From Prostheceraeus crozeri (Eukaryota; Platyhelminthes; Polycladida; Euryleptidae): DNA of 64,000 nt. The position numbers were made by a program, and so were the translations under genes. A model generated the notes under the pieces. It ran no database searches and was not told the origin of the DNA. It saw only the letters and a program-made list of their open reading frames with translations. The stretch is from NCBI GenBank assembly GCA_907163375.1, contig CAJQUW010001438.1, forward strand, positions 1 to 64,000, in the 5' to 3' direction. Below are positions 46,603-58,500 of this stretch, in pieces; position 1 is the first letter of the stretch; each line of letters starts with the position of its first letter.

Positions 46603-48128
46603 CAGGGTTGGATCCGGAACCGGCCGCCGGGCCGATCAATTCAGTTAGATCCATGTCGACCGTTCACAACATTCAGTCTAGAATAAATTGCTTAGTCAAT
46701 CATTACAACATTAAAAGCATGTGAATGTTCCATAATTTGAGAGTATACACACGCATGTTTTGTGACATAATATTGCGAACTGTTCTTTAGACACTTAAAA
46801 ATGATTAGTGGCAATTTATGCTATATATTCACGTAGTTCAAACCCTGCTTTATAAGTGATGTAGCTTCCGCAATCCTATTCTAGCCTGCATGAAGAGTAA
46901 GTATATAGAGTGTTAGGTAGGGGGGGGGGGGTGAGGTAGAGTGTCGAAAAAGTATTATCTGTATACAATGAAAATTTTTATTTCAGCGGATTCAGCTTTT
47001 GTGCGGAGGTTACGTTTCTGCGGTCAAAAAAATTATCTGAGCAGTTTTTAAAAAAACAAATTATTGTAAATACCATATACTACTGCCATGAAGCCAATTC
47101 ATAAGTAGTATGAAGCATGTTGGATATCAAGAGAAATGAATATTTCCTAATAAGCATATCAATTAAGCGGAAATGAAGCTGATTATCAAGGGAATCTCAT
47201 GGGCCACATTACAATGCAGGTCCTCATGGAAAAAATGATTTCTTATTGTGCTTCTCGGCTGGAGTTTCAAATTTTCAATTCAATTTTCATCGTCATGATT
47301 TTATGATTTTATGTTTTATTTCTAGAATCTGAATAGTGATATTGACACATTTACATTTTGCTCCACCAGTGGAAGGTACTTTTTGATTTGATCACGGTAA
47401 AGCCTCTTGAGGTTCAGCATGAAAGTGATGGTTTGTAATAGCTACAAGTTTGCACGTTGCAGGCACAACATTTCGCAATATCAGCGCTCACTCAGTGATC
47501 AAATTGTTCATTGCAGAACTTTTATCTTTAGAAAAATTTTTATTTTATTGAACCCTAAAATATTTTGACCACTAGAAGCTTCCTTGTGGAGGCGGGATAT
47601 AGTACGCACACATATTATTACTGTATTAATATCATTATTATGTCAATAGCCGCTTGTGTTATTATTTTCATTATCCGTTTCCAATTTGCTTGTGTTTGAT
47701 TGACTTTGAAAATGTATGTAGTTAACACTATCATAAATTATAAAGTATGCCTACAACTCACTAGACTGGTAAATAGGTCATTACGCGTATTACTTCTCAT
47801 CTATCAAGACATGATGTCAAAGTGTGAATAATTGCATCGTATAATATTCTATTGCAATATATAACTCTCGCTTAGACGGAGCACCAGCAGACCCACCACT
47901 CATGCATTTCATGTATGCTATGTGGAAATTCAATAATGTCTAATGGCACAAGTTGACCAAATGTCTGACGATCGAAGCCTTAACTAACCGGTATAGAGAC
48001 GCCAGCCACCGTCCCATCCCGTCCGGCCGATCTTGAAAACGCCGGCTGCCGGCCCCGTCGCCGGCCGACCGGTTTCATGACGCCGGGCACCGGCCTGGCC
48101 GACAAAAACCTGGCCGGTTCCAACCCTG
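46603..48128 (+). mobile_element. Non-autonomous hAT-like element containing repeat R
   Basis: The left end reads CAGGGTTGGATCCGGAACCGG and the right end, reverse-complemented, reads CAGGGTTGGAACCGGCCAGG. These are hAT-like TIRs differing by a small insertion. Flanking octamers GGGTCCGA (46595-46602) and GGATCCGC (48129-48136) agree at six of eight positions and could be a decayed duplication. The interior has no transposase. It holds repeat R copy 3 (46895-47430), then 47404-48128, which is duplicated at 52419-53216. The last 130 bp are GC-rich with repeated CCGGCCG/GCCGGC motifs. Confidence 0.6.
46895..47430 (+). repeat. Dispersed repeat R, copy 3
   Basis: Aligns with the reverse complements of 38925-39445 and 27165-27440. 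It contains a G12 run (46920-46931) absent from the other copies. At its 3' end the CTCTTGAGGTTCAGCAT block joins directly to the segment shared with 52419-53216. Confidence 0.75.
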
Positions 48129-48136
48129 GGATCCGC
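47404..48136 (+). repeat. ~730-bp duplicated segment ending in a hAT-like TIR
   Basis: From CTCTTGAGGTTCAGCATGAA to CCAACCCTGGGATCCGC this segment is nearly identical (well over 90% by eye) to 52419-53224. The partner has a few small insertions. Both copies continue identically through GGATCCGC beyond the TIR, so that octamer is either part of the repeat or a preferred target. Confidence 0.85.
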
Positions 48137-50367
48137 TAACTCGAGCAGTGAAATAAAATAATTGATAGTCAAGGTGTTTGACAGCCTATACAAATCCCTT
48201 GAAATTTTTCAGATCATTATGTGGACATATAAAGAGTTCTAAAATCGTTGCTTGTTCGCAATTGGTAGGACAACATTGATTCAGAGACAGCAGATAACCA
48301 TAGCAATATATTCAGTATATTGTGCTAGCGTTTCGGTCGTCTAGTTATATGCGTCTTCTATACGGCCTTGTAAAATTTAATACAAGATTTAATTTTCTTC
48401 AAAGGCAATCGAAGTTGATTATCCTCACAATTTAAGCCCATCGAAATAATTCCCTCGTAGCTAATGACCTCGAAATCTTCACCGAAGCAGCAGCCAGCCT
48501 TTGAATTTTCAGTAAAATAGTTAGAAATGGTTTTGACAAGGATAGCGAATTTACTAACACCGAGTCTATAACAAAAACTCTGACTTCGAGTAGATGGTAC
48601 AGTAATGTGCGGCATTCTTCTAATTTGCTAAATGGCTGATCAGGACCTCAACAGTCTTACTGTTTTAGTCTAATTTTGGATGACAAAAATTGAGATTCTG
48701 TCTCACGAATATGTCGCATGTACCTGGCGTCAATTTGACACTGGCAATTGTAATTTCTTGAAGTGACATGAATTGATTAACGACTGAGAACAAAGATGGG
48801 TGTGACAGAAGCAGATCATTGAACTCTCATTCACCGTATTATCTCATTCTGTAACTAATTAGAACATTTGAATGACATGCGTAAATAAGAACGTACTGAT
48901 CGGCATCTCGTGGCTGGAAGCTGCACAGAGGTGTGATCGTGACAGATAGTGGAAGCTCTCAATTCTCTTCTCTATTCATTGAGGTGTGTCTCATATCATT
49001 GCCACAAGATGTGAAAATTATGCTGTTAATTGCTCTAAAAATGCAGAAATGATAACATCGCGCTACCACTGGCTCTCACCTCCTAAAAGTTCCTAAGACA
49101 TTCCTTACAATTAAACAATTTTTCCGATCAAGGGAAGAAGTGGAATCTTAAGTCATTGCCTATCCTATCCGTCAAACAGCAGGCTCAAACCCGGGGAAGC
49201 ATTCGATCTCAACATAATTTCTATGGTTGGCCAAAGGATTGAGTCCCTCAAAAATTTGTAGACATTTTTTACGAAATTTGACTGTATTTAGACTATTTAT
49301 AGTCGTTTTCGGCTTCTTTTGTGTGACAATTCACTTACAATAGCAACTACTTCCAGGCGACCTCGGAGTCGATCTTACATTTCACTTACATGTTATTACT
49401 GGAAAAGAATGCAGGCATCCTGAGGTATGATATGCACGTATGTTTATGGGATCAACATATATTAGATGAATTTAAAGCAGCACTCTAAAGTGAAAAATCT
49501 CAAAATTAACAGATGTTGCCATTTCAATCCACAATACTCTATGATGACAGAAATTTCTTCAAGTTTCTGACTTGTAAACTTTCTAAACTGTAGATTTCTA
49601 TTTGGCGATATACATGTATATACATTATTCTATTCAAAAGTAGAAATTCTGTGCACAAAGTCAACAGAAGTCGGCCGGAGTCGAAGTAAACTCAAGGCCG
49701 GCCCCCGAATTCCGATGCACATGTCATTGTTTTCCTTCATATTTTCATTATAGCAAAGCTTTCGTGCTGCATAGATGACAATATGATATATGACAATATA
49801 TGACAATCAAAGACATGTTTTTTCTGTTTCCGCTACCAAACGTCTTTGTTGTAGAATCTCCCACTGTAATCTCACTGTACATGACTGTCTGCCTCTGTGC
49901 TAATCACTTTTATTACAATATCTAAAGATTAAAGATTCAAGGTCGCTACATTTCAAGAAATGTGCAGAATTTTGACGTCAGTGTAATTGTATCTAGACGT
50001 GTGCGACAGCGCCGCGCGCCGCCGCCGATGCAAATTGACAGCGCGCCGACATTTGGTGCAGTCACGCCTCCGCCGCCGGTCAATTCAGACCGGCGCGCCG
50101 TTCAGTGTTTTCTGCAGCAAAATTTCTATCAACTTAAACAATTAATGTTCTTCATGCAAAAATCTTTCTTTTTTGAGGACAAACTGACTTCCTTTTGACA
50201 TTCCTTAATCATACAGTGATGACGTAAACTGATGTGATCTTTGTTTTCGGAACATACTTCGTACTTCTAGACTTGCTCAAACATATTTTATGAAGAGCAA
50301 TATATTATCCAATATCCTCTTTCTAGTAGAGCATTAAATATGATCCTTCACGCATAACGACGATGCA
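48137..50367. other. Intergenic DNA with a CpG-rich patch
   Basis: No gene recognised. A CpG-rich patch lies at about 50004-50100 (repeated CGCGCCG and CGCCGCCG motifs) directly upstream of the hAT transposase start, and a smaller GC-rich patch at about 49670-49715. These may be subterminal regions of the hAT element or its promoter. The minus-strand 85-codon frame at 48358-48615 has no recognised motif. Confidence 0.4.
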
Positions 50368-52496
50368 ATGGAAGAACGACATGGCATCAGCGGCAAAGCA
50401 TCTTCACAAAGCAAAGAAGAGATAGAATCGAAGCGTCGAACTTTCTTTGAAGTCAAAAAGAGAAACAATTCTACGACCATTGATCAGAAACTGAAATGGA
50501 CTCCGGCGAGTGACATATGTGCTTGGTTCGCAAGAGACATGATCCCTTTCAGTAAAGTTGAAGGTGAGGGCTTTAAAGATTTTTGTATCAAGCAAGGTCT
50601 TATTGATGAAAATGAACCTCGGCAGCTTCCAACTCGATCTGCTCTTTCTAGAGGTGCTTTCACAGATTTGTATTCTGCTGGCTTGAACGTAGTGAAAGGC
50701 ATCCTTTCATCTAGTCCTGTACACGCTGCAATTTGCATCGATCTTGGTATGGACAATCACAAACGTCTAAGCTACAATGGTATCACCTATCATTTCATCG
50801 ATGATTCTTGGACTCTGATAGCCATTACTTTAAAAACTTCTGTTCTCTATGATCGACACACTGGTGTGAATATCACTGAAGACGTTTTGCAGACACTAAA
50901 ATTGTTTGATCTTCAAAACAAAAAGCTTCAGTATGTTCGTGACGAAGGAAAGAATGTGAAAAAAGCTTGTCGTCTTCTTGGGAACGTCGGACATCCGTGC
51001 TTAGGACACGCAATCCACAATAACGTTCTGAGGGAAGGAATATTGAAGGTGATGGAACTATCCACTCTGCTGAAAAGATGTCGTCAGCAATACAAAGCTT
51101 TGATTTACAAAACAGGCGAACTGTTGCAAGATGATTTGCTGGATGACGGTGACGTCACTGAAACTGAAGAGCTTCTCGATAACTTGAATGATGTTGAGGA
51201 AGAAATCTTACTTAACGAACAATTTGCTTCTGCTGACGAAATGGAAAATTGTCATGATGATGATGAAGGTAAGGGCTTGTTTGTGTTGCAAATGATGAAC
51301 TTTTGATTGACAATGTCTAGATTGGAAATCTATGAAAATCTGCCTTCTTTAGTAATCTACGCAATTGTAGTAGTAGCTGCATTCTATTGAAATCTACATG
51401 TACATGTACAAGTATTTTGATATATTGACTGTATGCTATGTGTTATGATATAGGCCTATGCAGGAGAAAAACCACTTTTGGTGGACTCGAATAAGTCTAC
51501 TAAAATGGCAAGTCGTTCACAAGCTTTTGGACTATGTCCTTCAACAGGAGAAAGCTGGTGAAAGCCATTTGAAGGACATAGTCCGAAAGCTTGTGATCGA
51601 CAAGCTTTAACCAAGTACAACCACTAACACAAAAATCAAATTCCTATGATAATTAGGCATCTAAATAACAGAACGTCGAAATGAAAAACAGCATCTTATC
51701 ACTTTTCTATGATGTAGCTAGGAGGACATGGGTCCAACTTTGTTTAAGTTTCATTGGGCTCAACACTTCATTTTCGAGTCAGCTACTGTCAGTTTCATGA
51801 ACACTAACTATTCTTTCAGATAACAACAATGCAACTAGAATCAAGATTGACTGTCCAACTCGCTGGAATAGCATACTGCGCATGTGCCAAAGTGTTATTC
51901 ATAACAGAAAAAGGATCAACAAATTACTCGATTCTTTGGAAAAATCTGAATTGAAATTGAATAAGCGTGAAGCATCCATTCTTGAAAATTTTGTTTCATT
52001 TCTGTCTCTGTTCAATAATCTGACAATATCTCTATCAAGTGAAACTGGGCCCACAATTAACAGGGCTTTAGCAACCAGAATCTTGATAAAAACTAAGTTG
52101 CAAAATGCCGATGACAATTGTGAAGCAGTTCGAAAATTGAAAGAAAACATGAGAATAGGATTCGAGAAAAGGTATCCAGTTTCAGAACATGTCTTGATTT
52201 CTGCTTTGCTGGATCCTCGGTTTTGTCGATTGGATGATATATCTCATCAACTTAACTTGCGTGGAGAGACTAGATCTAGTTTTCTCGAAAGGATGCGTGC
52301 AACATATTGTAAATCTACTGCCAATATTGTCAATACACTACGGGCCGAAGTCGACCAGCCGAACCCGGGCCGACTTAGGGGCGTCCGGACACGTCGCGGA
52401 TCAGCGCTTAAGAAAATACTCTTGAGGTTCAGCATGAAAGTGATGGTTTGTAATAACTACAAGTTTGCAACTACTAATAGTTGCAAACTTGAATAG
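50368..52496 (+). CDS. hAT-family transposase, two exons, C-terminus lost
   Basis: Exon 1 is 50368-51268 (donor AAG/GTAAGG) and exon 2 starts at 51820 (acceptor CTATTCTTTCAG). Joining them in phase 1 creates DDDEDNNNATRIKIDCPTRW. The hAT hallmarks are MIPFSKVEGEGFKDFC, CIDLGMDNHKRLSYNG (first catalytic Asp), HFIDDSWTL, VRDEGKNVKKAC (second catalytic Asp), CLGHAIHNNV (CxxH), DCPTRWNSILRM, and SALLDPRFCRL. hAT transposases excise and reinsert elements by a cut-and-paste DDE reaction. Similarity ends near 52340, where GC-rich sequence and then the duplicated repeat (from about 52401) take over. The last catalytic Glu and the C-terminal dimerisation region are therefore missing, and the frame stops at 52496 inside the repeat. 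No N-terminal BED zinc finger is visible, so an upstream exon may exist. The remaining frame has no stops. Confidence 0.85.
51517..51596. repeat. 28-bp hairpin inside the hAT intron
   Basis: TCACAAGCTTTTGGACTATG followed by TCCTTCAA (51517-51544) pairs with its near-perfect reverse complement at 51569-51596 around a 24-nt loop. One mismatch (TTTTGG against CCGAAA) is seen. It is located in the intron at 51269-51819. Confidence 0.85.
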
Positions 52497-53224
52497 TAAT
52501 AAGTTTGCACGTTGCAGGCACAACATTTCGCAATATCAGCGCTCACTCAGTGATCAAATTGTTCATTGCAGAACTTTTATCTTTAGAAAAATTTTTATTT
52601 TATTGAACCCTAGAATATTTTGACCACTAGAAGCTTCCTTGTGGAGGCGGGATATAGTATGCATATTATATATATAGTATAGCAGACAAATTATTACTGT
52701 ATTAATATCATTATTATGTCAATAGCCACCTGTGTCATTATTTTCATTATCCGTTTCCAATTTGCTTTTGTTTGATTGACTTTGAAAATGTATGTAGTTA
52801 GCATCATCATAAATTATAAAGTTGCCTACAACTCATTAGACTGGTAAATAGGTCATTACGCGTATTACTTCTCATCTATCAAGACATGATGTCAAAGTGC
52901 GAATAATTGCATTATATTGTATATCACCATCATATTCTATTGCAATATATAACTCTCGCTTAGACGGAGCACGAGCAGACCCACCACTCATGCATTTCAT
53001 GTATGCTATGTGGAAATTCAATAATGTCTAATGGCATAAGTCGACCAAATGTCTGACGATCGAAGCCTTAACTAACCGGTATAGAGACGCCAGCCACCGT
53101 CCCATCCTGTCAGGCCGATCTTGAAAACGCCGGCTGCCGACCCAGTCGCCGGCCGACCGTTTTCATGACGCCGGGCACCGGCCTGTCCGCCAAAAACCAG
53201 GCCGGTTCCAACCCTGGGATCCGC
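52401..53224 (+). repeat. Second copy of the duplicated hAT-end segment
   Basis: Copy of 47404-48136 with small insertions (an extra CTACTAATAGTTGCAAACTT-like stretch near 52465-52490 and an AT-rich insertion near 52665-52690). It ends GGCCGGTTCCAACCCTG at 53216, followed by GGATCCGC. The first 18 bp (GCGCTTAAGAAAATA) are shared with repeat R copy 2. It forms the 3' end of the interval holding the hAT transposase and truncates its reading frame. Confidence 0.82.
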
Positions 53225-54496
53225 CCGAGTAAAAAAAATATGCTATGCTTAATAGGAAGTTTAGTAAGCACCATAGATAAACTGCCAAGTTTTATAATAA
53301 TTGCCTAGTATGGTGCTGCGAAAGTCGTCCATCCTCTGCTTGGCAAGTTTGACCCAGTAAGCTGTGTGCAATTTATGACAATTGCATTAAAAGTGCATTA
53401 TGACAATTTGACTGAGGTCTACGCTTCCCGTAGTTGCTGCCGATCCCTTCTTTCAGAAAGCAGTCCACATGTCTTTCGAAGGATTATGAAAGCAAGGGAA
53501 CGGTATAGTTCACCTTACAGCCTGACAGCACGAACTGTCATATTTATCCACATTACTTGCTATGGTACGTCATTTGGCATTCGCCGATTTGGAGCATGAA
53601 ATATCGATTCAAATGAATATCGTCGAGGTAAGTTACTTCTAAAAACCACTTTCAACACAGCATGTGCCAAACCCGTAACTTTGTTGTGAGATTTATCTAT
53701 GTCATTGAAGGGAAAATTTATCGCATGACAATTTGTCGGTAAATCCACAACATTAATGTCTCCATAGCACAGTGTTCAAGTGCTTGTCCTAGCGATCTTT
53801 CGGTCCAGAAGTCGGGCCCCGAGTGTCATTGGAAGTCGTCAGGAAGGACACCGAGCTAAAAAAAATCACAACGTTCAGCACCGTCGAAGCCCCCTGGATG
53901 GGAGAGTATATTGACGTTTAACTATTATCACTTATCAAAATGTTTCCAAAATGAAAACAATTCGTTTATGTATTCCACACGAATAGTAGAGATCACCGAC
54001 TAAGTCAGTTTACAGCACGCGTCAATCTTAGCAGAAATAAATGAAAAATAAGTTGTCTCTGCCATGTAAGTTGACAGTTAATTTGACTGGTAGCTTGTGC
54101 GGATAAATACGGTAAGCAGGCCGTATTGTACAATTTAACTTCAAATCATAATTAGTCATAATAGTCAAATCCCAACTGAAACAACTGCTATCCATATGAA
54201 AAAATACTTGTTGTAATTTGGATTTGATGATTGAACATGACATATTATAATTTGAAATTAAAATGCTTCTGGCCAGTGAGATTCATAACTAGTCTAAAGT
54301 GCTTTAGGATGGCAATAATATTACAATATTGGTCGAATAGTAACATGCATAACATGCATCGTAGAAAAACGACTGCTTCCCTGACTGATAAATACCGATT
54401 CACAATGCGGCAACTATCAAATTCATTTACAATGCATCACACAGAATTAGATTTCGCCAACTAAAGCGCGCCAGTTAATATGAAGCACTGACTTGT
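53225..54496. other. Intergenic DNA with a possible LINE 3' remnant
   Basis: No gene recognised. About 53795-53905 is locally GC-richer (AAGTCGGGCCCCGAGTGTC, GGAAGGACACCGAGC, GAAGCCCCCTGGATGGGAG). It has the look of a 3' untranslated piece of a non-LTR element, but I cannot prove it. Confidence 0.4.
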
Positions 54497-54640
54497 TGAA
54501 AACGATGGCACATGAAGAAACTAACGAAGTGTGGAGAAAAGAATTCTCAATACATTAGAATAGGAAAAATCCATTCATCGCTTGCTTTCCTTCAAATTCG
54601 AAGAATTCAGATTATAGCTTACAAGGATAGAAGTTGGTAG
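54497..54640 (+). repeat. Dispersed repeat, partner of 22276-22475
   Basis: Same order of blocks as 22276-22475 (ACGATGGCACAT, GAATTCTCAATACATTAGA, CGCTTGCTTTCC, TTCGAAGAATTC). Same orientation, moderate identity, no coding potential. Confidence 0.6.
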
Positions 54641-54825
54641 GTGTAAAAAATTACTTCACTGTCCATTCCTAGCAAAATTCATCAATAAATGTACAGCGAT
54701 GTAAGTCCGTTATAACACGAACGCCACTGGTGTCCATGACTTATTGCTACACAAAATAGTGTGCCATTTCATCACTCCTCCCCTCTAGGAAACGGAGATA
54801 GAGCGGGCTGAATCTCATTCTGTGC

Positions 54826-56101
54826 TCAATCATGTTCAAAATCATTCACAATCTTAACGCCATAAAAATTGTCATTATCCACCTTATGAATTATTGCATG
54901 ATGAGTCAATGTCTGTACATCAATAATTTTCAATTCACCCTTCCTTAATATCTTGTAACATGATATGTTACCGAAATGACGCTTCACATTGACATCCAAA
55001 TGAGGAATAGCATAAGACACAAAATCGTCTATCACTACATACAATCGACACAAACATTCAAATTCATTATGATTTTTCAAAATAACTTTTATCTTAACAA
55101 ACTGAAATTCATTTTCTATAAATGCGTAATAAGAAGCACAGTTAAATCTCTTACCGTAAGCATAGCTATGGAAACACTTACCATCAACATCTATTTTTGA
55201 AAAGAAAGTGGAATTCGCAAGCGTAATGTTCAAACGCTCTAAATGTTGGACATCTTTAGCGCTCACATTATGCATAACTATAAACTTCCGAGACAATTTC
55301 GACCGTTCTGTATACTTTTGCAGGCGCAAAAATCTTTCCGCAATTTGATGTCCTTGTTTTTTGCGGCCAGTTTCAGATCTCTTAAGGAAACGATTCACAT
55401 TTTCAAAAACATTTGCCGATGTCGTGGTCAGTCTGCCGAAGTTTTTTACCTGGTTTGGTAGATGAATCAGGGCATGAAGAGAGCATATTTTAACACCCTC
55501 ACCAAAAAGTCTGATCATTAGTTTCTGAAAGATGTGAAGCAGTTTACCCGACGACGAAATGAAGTCATCGTCAATCACTTCACAAGACAATGAATATATA
55601 GATGACGAAAAGCACGAATAAAGGAGGATGATGTCTTCCCTGCTACACGTCGTCGAATCGAAGTTCGACATGTAGAGACATAAAGGGGAAAAGTACAGCA
55701 AAAATATCTTGTGCTCTTGAGCTTTCCACAGACACAATTCCCGTGATGCATCTCTGGGCCGCCTTCGGAAGTAGTGGGGAACCTTGATTGACGATAACAG
55801 CGTTGAAAGCATGTCAACATGTATCAGTTTTTTTTCAATCAATGTATGCAGCAACCTTTTAGCAATCCCAAGGTACACCAAATGCATAGTGTCGAAAGGC
55901 ACGGACCGCGGAAGTCTCAAGATTGAAGATAGAGGCGACATACCTTTGACACCATACACTGGGTTTTCAGCAGTTCTTTGCAACTGATGTTGTCGATGGG
56001 AATTTTCTCCTCGCAAACGTATCTGATTTTCTATGGGAAATATCATTTTGTGAAGTTCAGAGTCGTAAGAGCCGCGAACCAAACATAGGGGACATCCGTA
56101 T
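54826..56101 (-). CDS. TNP2/CACTA-like transposase, 3' exon
   Basis: This is the last exon (424 codons plus stop) of a two-exon transposase gene whose 5' exon lies at 62586-63594. It begins after the acceptor CTATCTCAATTTTAG, and the junction rebuilds ...NGRYGCPLC, the metal-binding-like CxxC of animal TNP2-like proteins. Diagnostic blocks follow: LPRSVPFDTMHLVYLGIAKR (family PFDxMHLVYLG signature with the conserved Asp and His), LHALIHLPNQVKNFGRL, SANVFENVNRFLK and a C-terminal KCFHSYAYGKR and YYAFIENEFQFVKI region. The frame has no stops or shifts. Proteins of this family mobilise CACTA (En/Spm-type) elements, and some are domesticated. I saw no CACTA termini. Confidence 0.85.
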
Positions 56102-57124
56102 CTAAAATTGAGATAGACTACATCAACAGGGTTGCTACACGATAATTCTTCATTTTTAGGCAGGCACAAGAGATTTGAGCATTTGAACTAACGCATTACA
56201 AACAGACAATTAAAGAATTTCAATTTGTAAAAACTGAATTCAAGCACCTAAAATGAAATGCAAATGAAATTCATGAATATCCTCGTTCCTAGTGCCATCG
56301 ATTGGACTGCCTTTCGTAAAAAAGGGACATCATGTAGAAAATGCCTTTACCGTACATTATAAAATAATTAGAAAATCTGGGAATATCTGGGGAACCGGTG
56401 GTCAATGAAATACGTATCGTAGTTTGTAATAATTTTTCTAATTCGTACATTTTTTATATTTCCTATCAATATAAACACTTGGCCTATTCCCAGATTTTCT
56501 AATTCTTTTAAAAAGGGACATATTGAACACAATGTACACATGCGAGTGCATGTGCCACAGATCAGTTATTTCACAACTGGTTATAAGGCTAAGTACTTCC
56601 ATGTATCGCAAGCACCCCAACTTAATAATAAAATTTTCAGGGGAATTTTGCATAGTGCATGCAGGCTGGTCAAATAAATTTTCGGAAAAAATAGAGACCT
56701 TGAATTTCATCATTGAAAACATTTATAAGGCCTCTAGAAATAATCATATATTAGGCCTATTGTATACTAATTGGAATTCATATTGACTTCTGACCCGACT
56801 GTAGCGAAAAATATGAGGACTCCATCATTCTTTTTTGGGACATGTATACGCGAGTGATTTTTTGTCTCATATAAAAATACACGATAATCGGTTGTGTACA
56901 CGATAAACATCAATTATTTCTATAAAATATCTAATGGACAACAGATCACATTCATTCAGTCTATCTTAATAGACCAGTTCGAAATAAACAGATTCCCTTG
57001 ACAATATATATATATAAATATATAAACATATATATATATACATTCGTATGCATGACAAGACAACTCAGGACAGATGTGATTAGGTAAAAAAGACACATAA
57101 AAATAAAAGTCATGCTCAGACTTA

Positions 57125-57265
57125 AAAGGAAGTTTGATTAAAAACGGACACTAGCCAGCCAAGTACTGGCTACTTCAGAGGCAGAGTGAAGTTCAGCGAG
57201 GCCGCCGATGCCGTCACGAAGAGCTGTGACAGGGCAGTCCTTCACGATATGTGCCATAGTCTGAG
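57125..57265 (-). pseudogene. LINE C-terminal fragment
   Basis: The minus strand reads QTMAHIVKDCPVTALRDGIG, then LAELHSASEVASTWLASVRF before a stop. This is the C-terminal zinc-knuckle-like end (TMxHIVxxCP ... GGLxxLHxAxxxAxxWL) of many animal LINE ORF2 proteins. It is isolated from other ORF2 parts. Confidence 0.75.
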
Positions 57266-57839
57266 GCAATGGATTATGTATCTATTGACAAATATTATTA
57301 TTTTATTATCTATTATCAAATATCTCCCTTGACAATGCAAATTTATAAAGCTTCACACGATGCATGGAATTTAAATGAGGGTACTGCATAGACTACATCG
57401 GTACTCAACAGTTACGAAGTATGTGATTTAATAGCATATTGGTGTATGTATATTTTCAAAAATAGTCAAATGTACAGATTATGACTATCATTCCCATGAT
57501 CACGAAATAAAGATACAAATATCTGGGACATTACGATTATGATTTTTGAAACAATTCATCACAATAAAACAGCGTTCAATAAAGTCAACGAAATTGCTAC
57601 AAAAATTTTAAAGAATGATGCAAGTCTATGGAAAATTCGGAGTATAGAAACAGCTGCAAAACAAGAACTTGCGACAACGACCTATCAATACTTAGAATCT
57701 TACGATACAGCGTACTTTATGAAGGAGTCGGTACACAAATCCATTTTATCGGTACTGAACCTGCACAGATAAGCTACATTCGTCCATACTTTATAACACA
57801 TATAAAAAGAAAATGAACACAAAAGGCAAAAGGACTATT

Positions 57840-58500
57840 TATTTGTCTCACTGCACGTTTGATAACTCACAAGGCTTGTTTCAACAGGTCGAAAGCAACC
57901 GGTATAAACTCTTCTTAGCACGAAATCTCTCTAAAAAGTTCTGCCTTTACGAGAAAGCATAAAACACAGCGTTGAAATAATCACTGAACAGTTCATGTTA
58001 TGTACATGCTGAGTAGACTGAGTGAGAGCAACATCCCGTCTGACGGAGAACGGCTGCAACACGTTGGCAAGTTTTCACCCATAAGATTCTTGACATGTTT
58101 CACAACCCGTTCAAGGAGGTTGAGATGCGTTTCTGGGGCGCCAGCCAACAGATGACAACAATACTCCATCAGAGGAGGAATAGTAGACTTGCTGAGATAG
58201 AAGACAGTCTGTGATGGAAGATAGCAGCTGACTCGATAGAGACTACCAATTTAGTCACTAGGCAGTCTGGGAGGTCATTGATATGCAGCAGAAAAAGAGT
58301 GGGTCCCAACATTGACCCTTGAGGAACTCCTGCACTGACAATCTTGGAGGAGACTTTTGGCCATCCAAGATGACAGATATCTGCCGGTCACTAAGGAAAG
58401 AAGCAAGAAGCTTGCGTAGTTGAGCAGCAACTCCATTAACTTAAGTTTCCTAAGGAGTCCCTGGTACCAGACTTTATCGAATGGCTTGGAAATAACGTAT
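57840..58500 (-). pseudogene. LINE RT fragment with internal deletion
   Basis: The minus strand reads SAGVPQGSMLGPTLFLLHIN followed by DLPDC (about 58345-58270), the RT motif before the catalytic box. The YADD region is missing. The sequence jumps to SKSTIPPLMEYCCHLLAGAP, then LNLLERVVKHVKNLMG (about 58200-58060) and a C-terminal piece to about 57840. Jockey/CR1-like, truncated and internally deleted. Confidence 0.8.
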
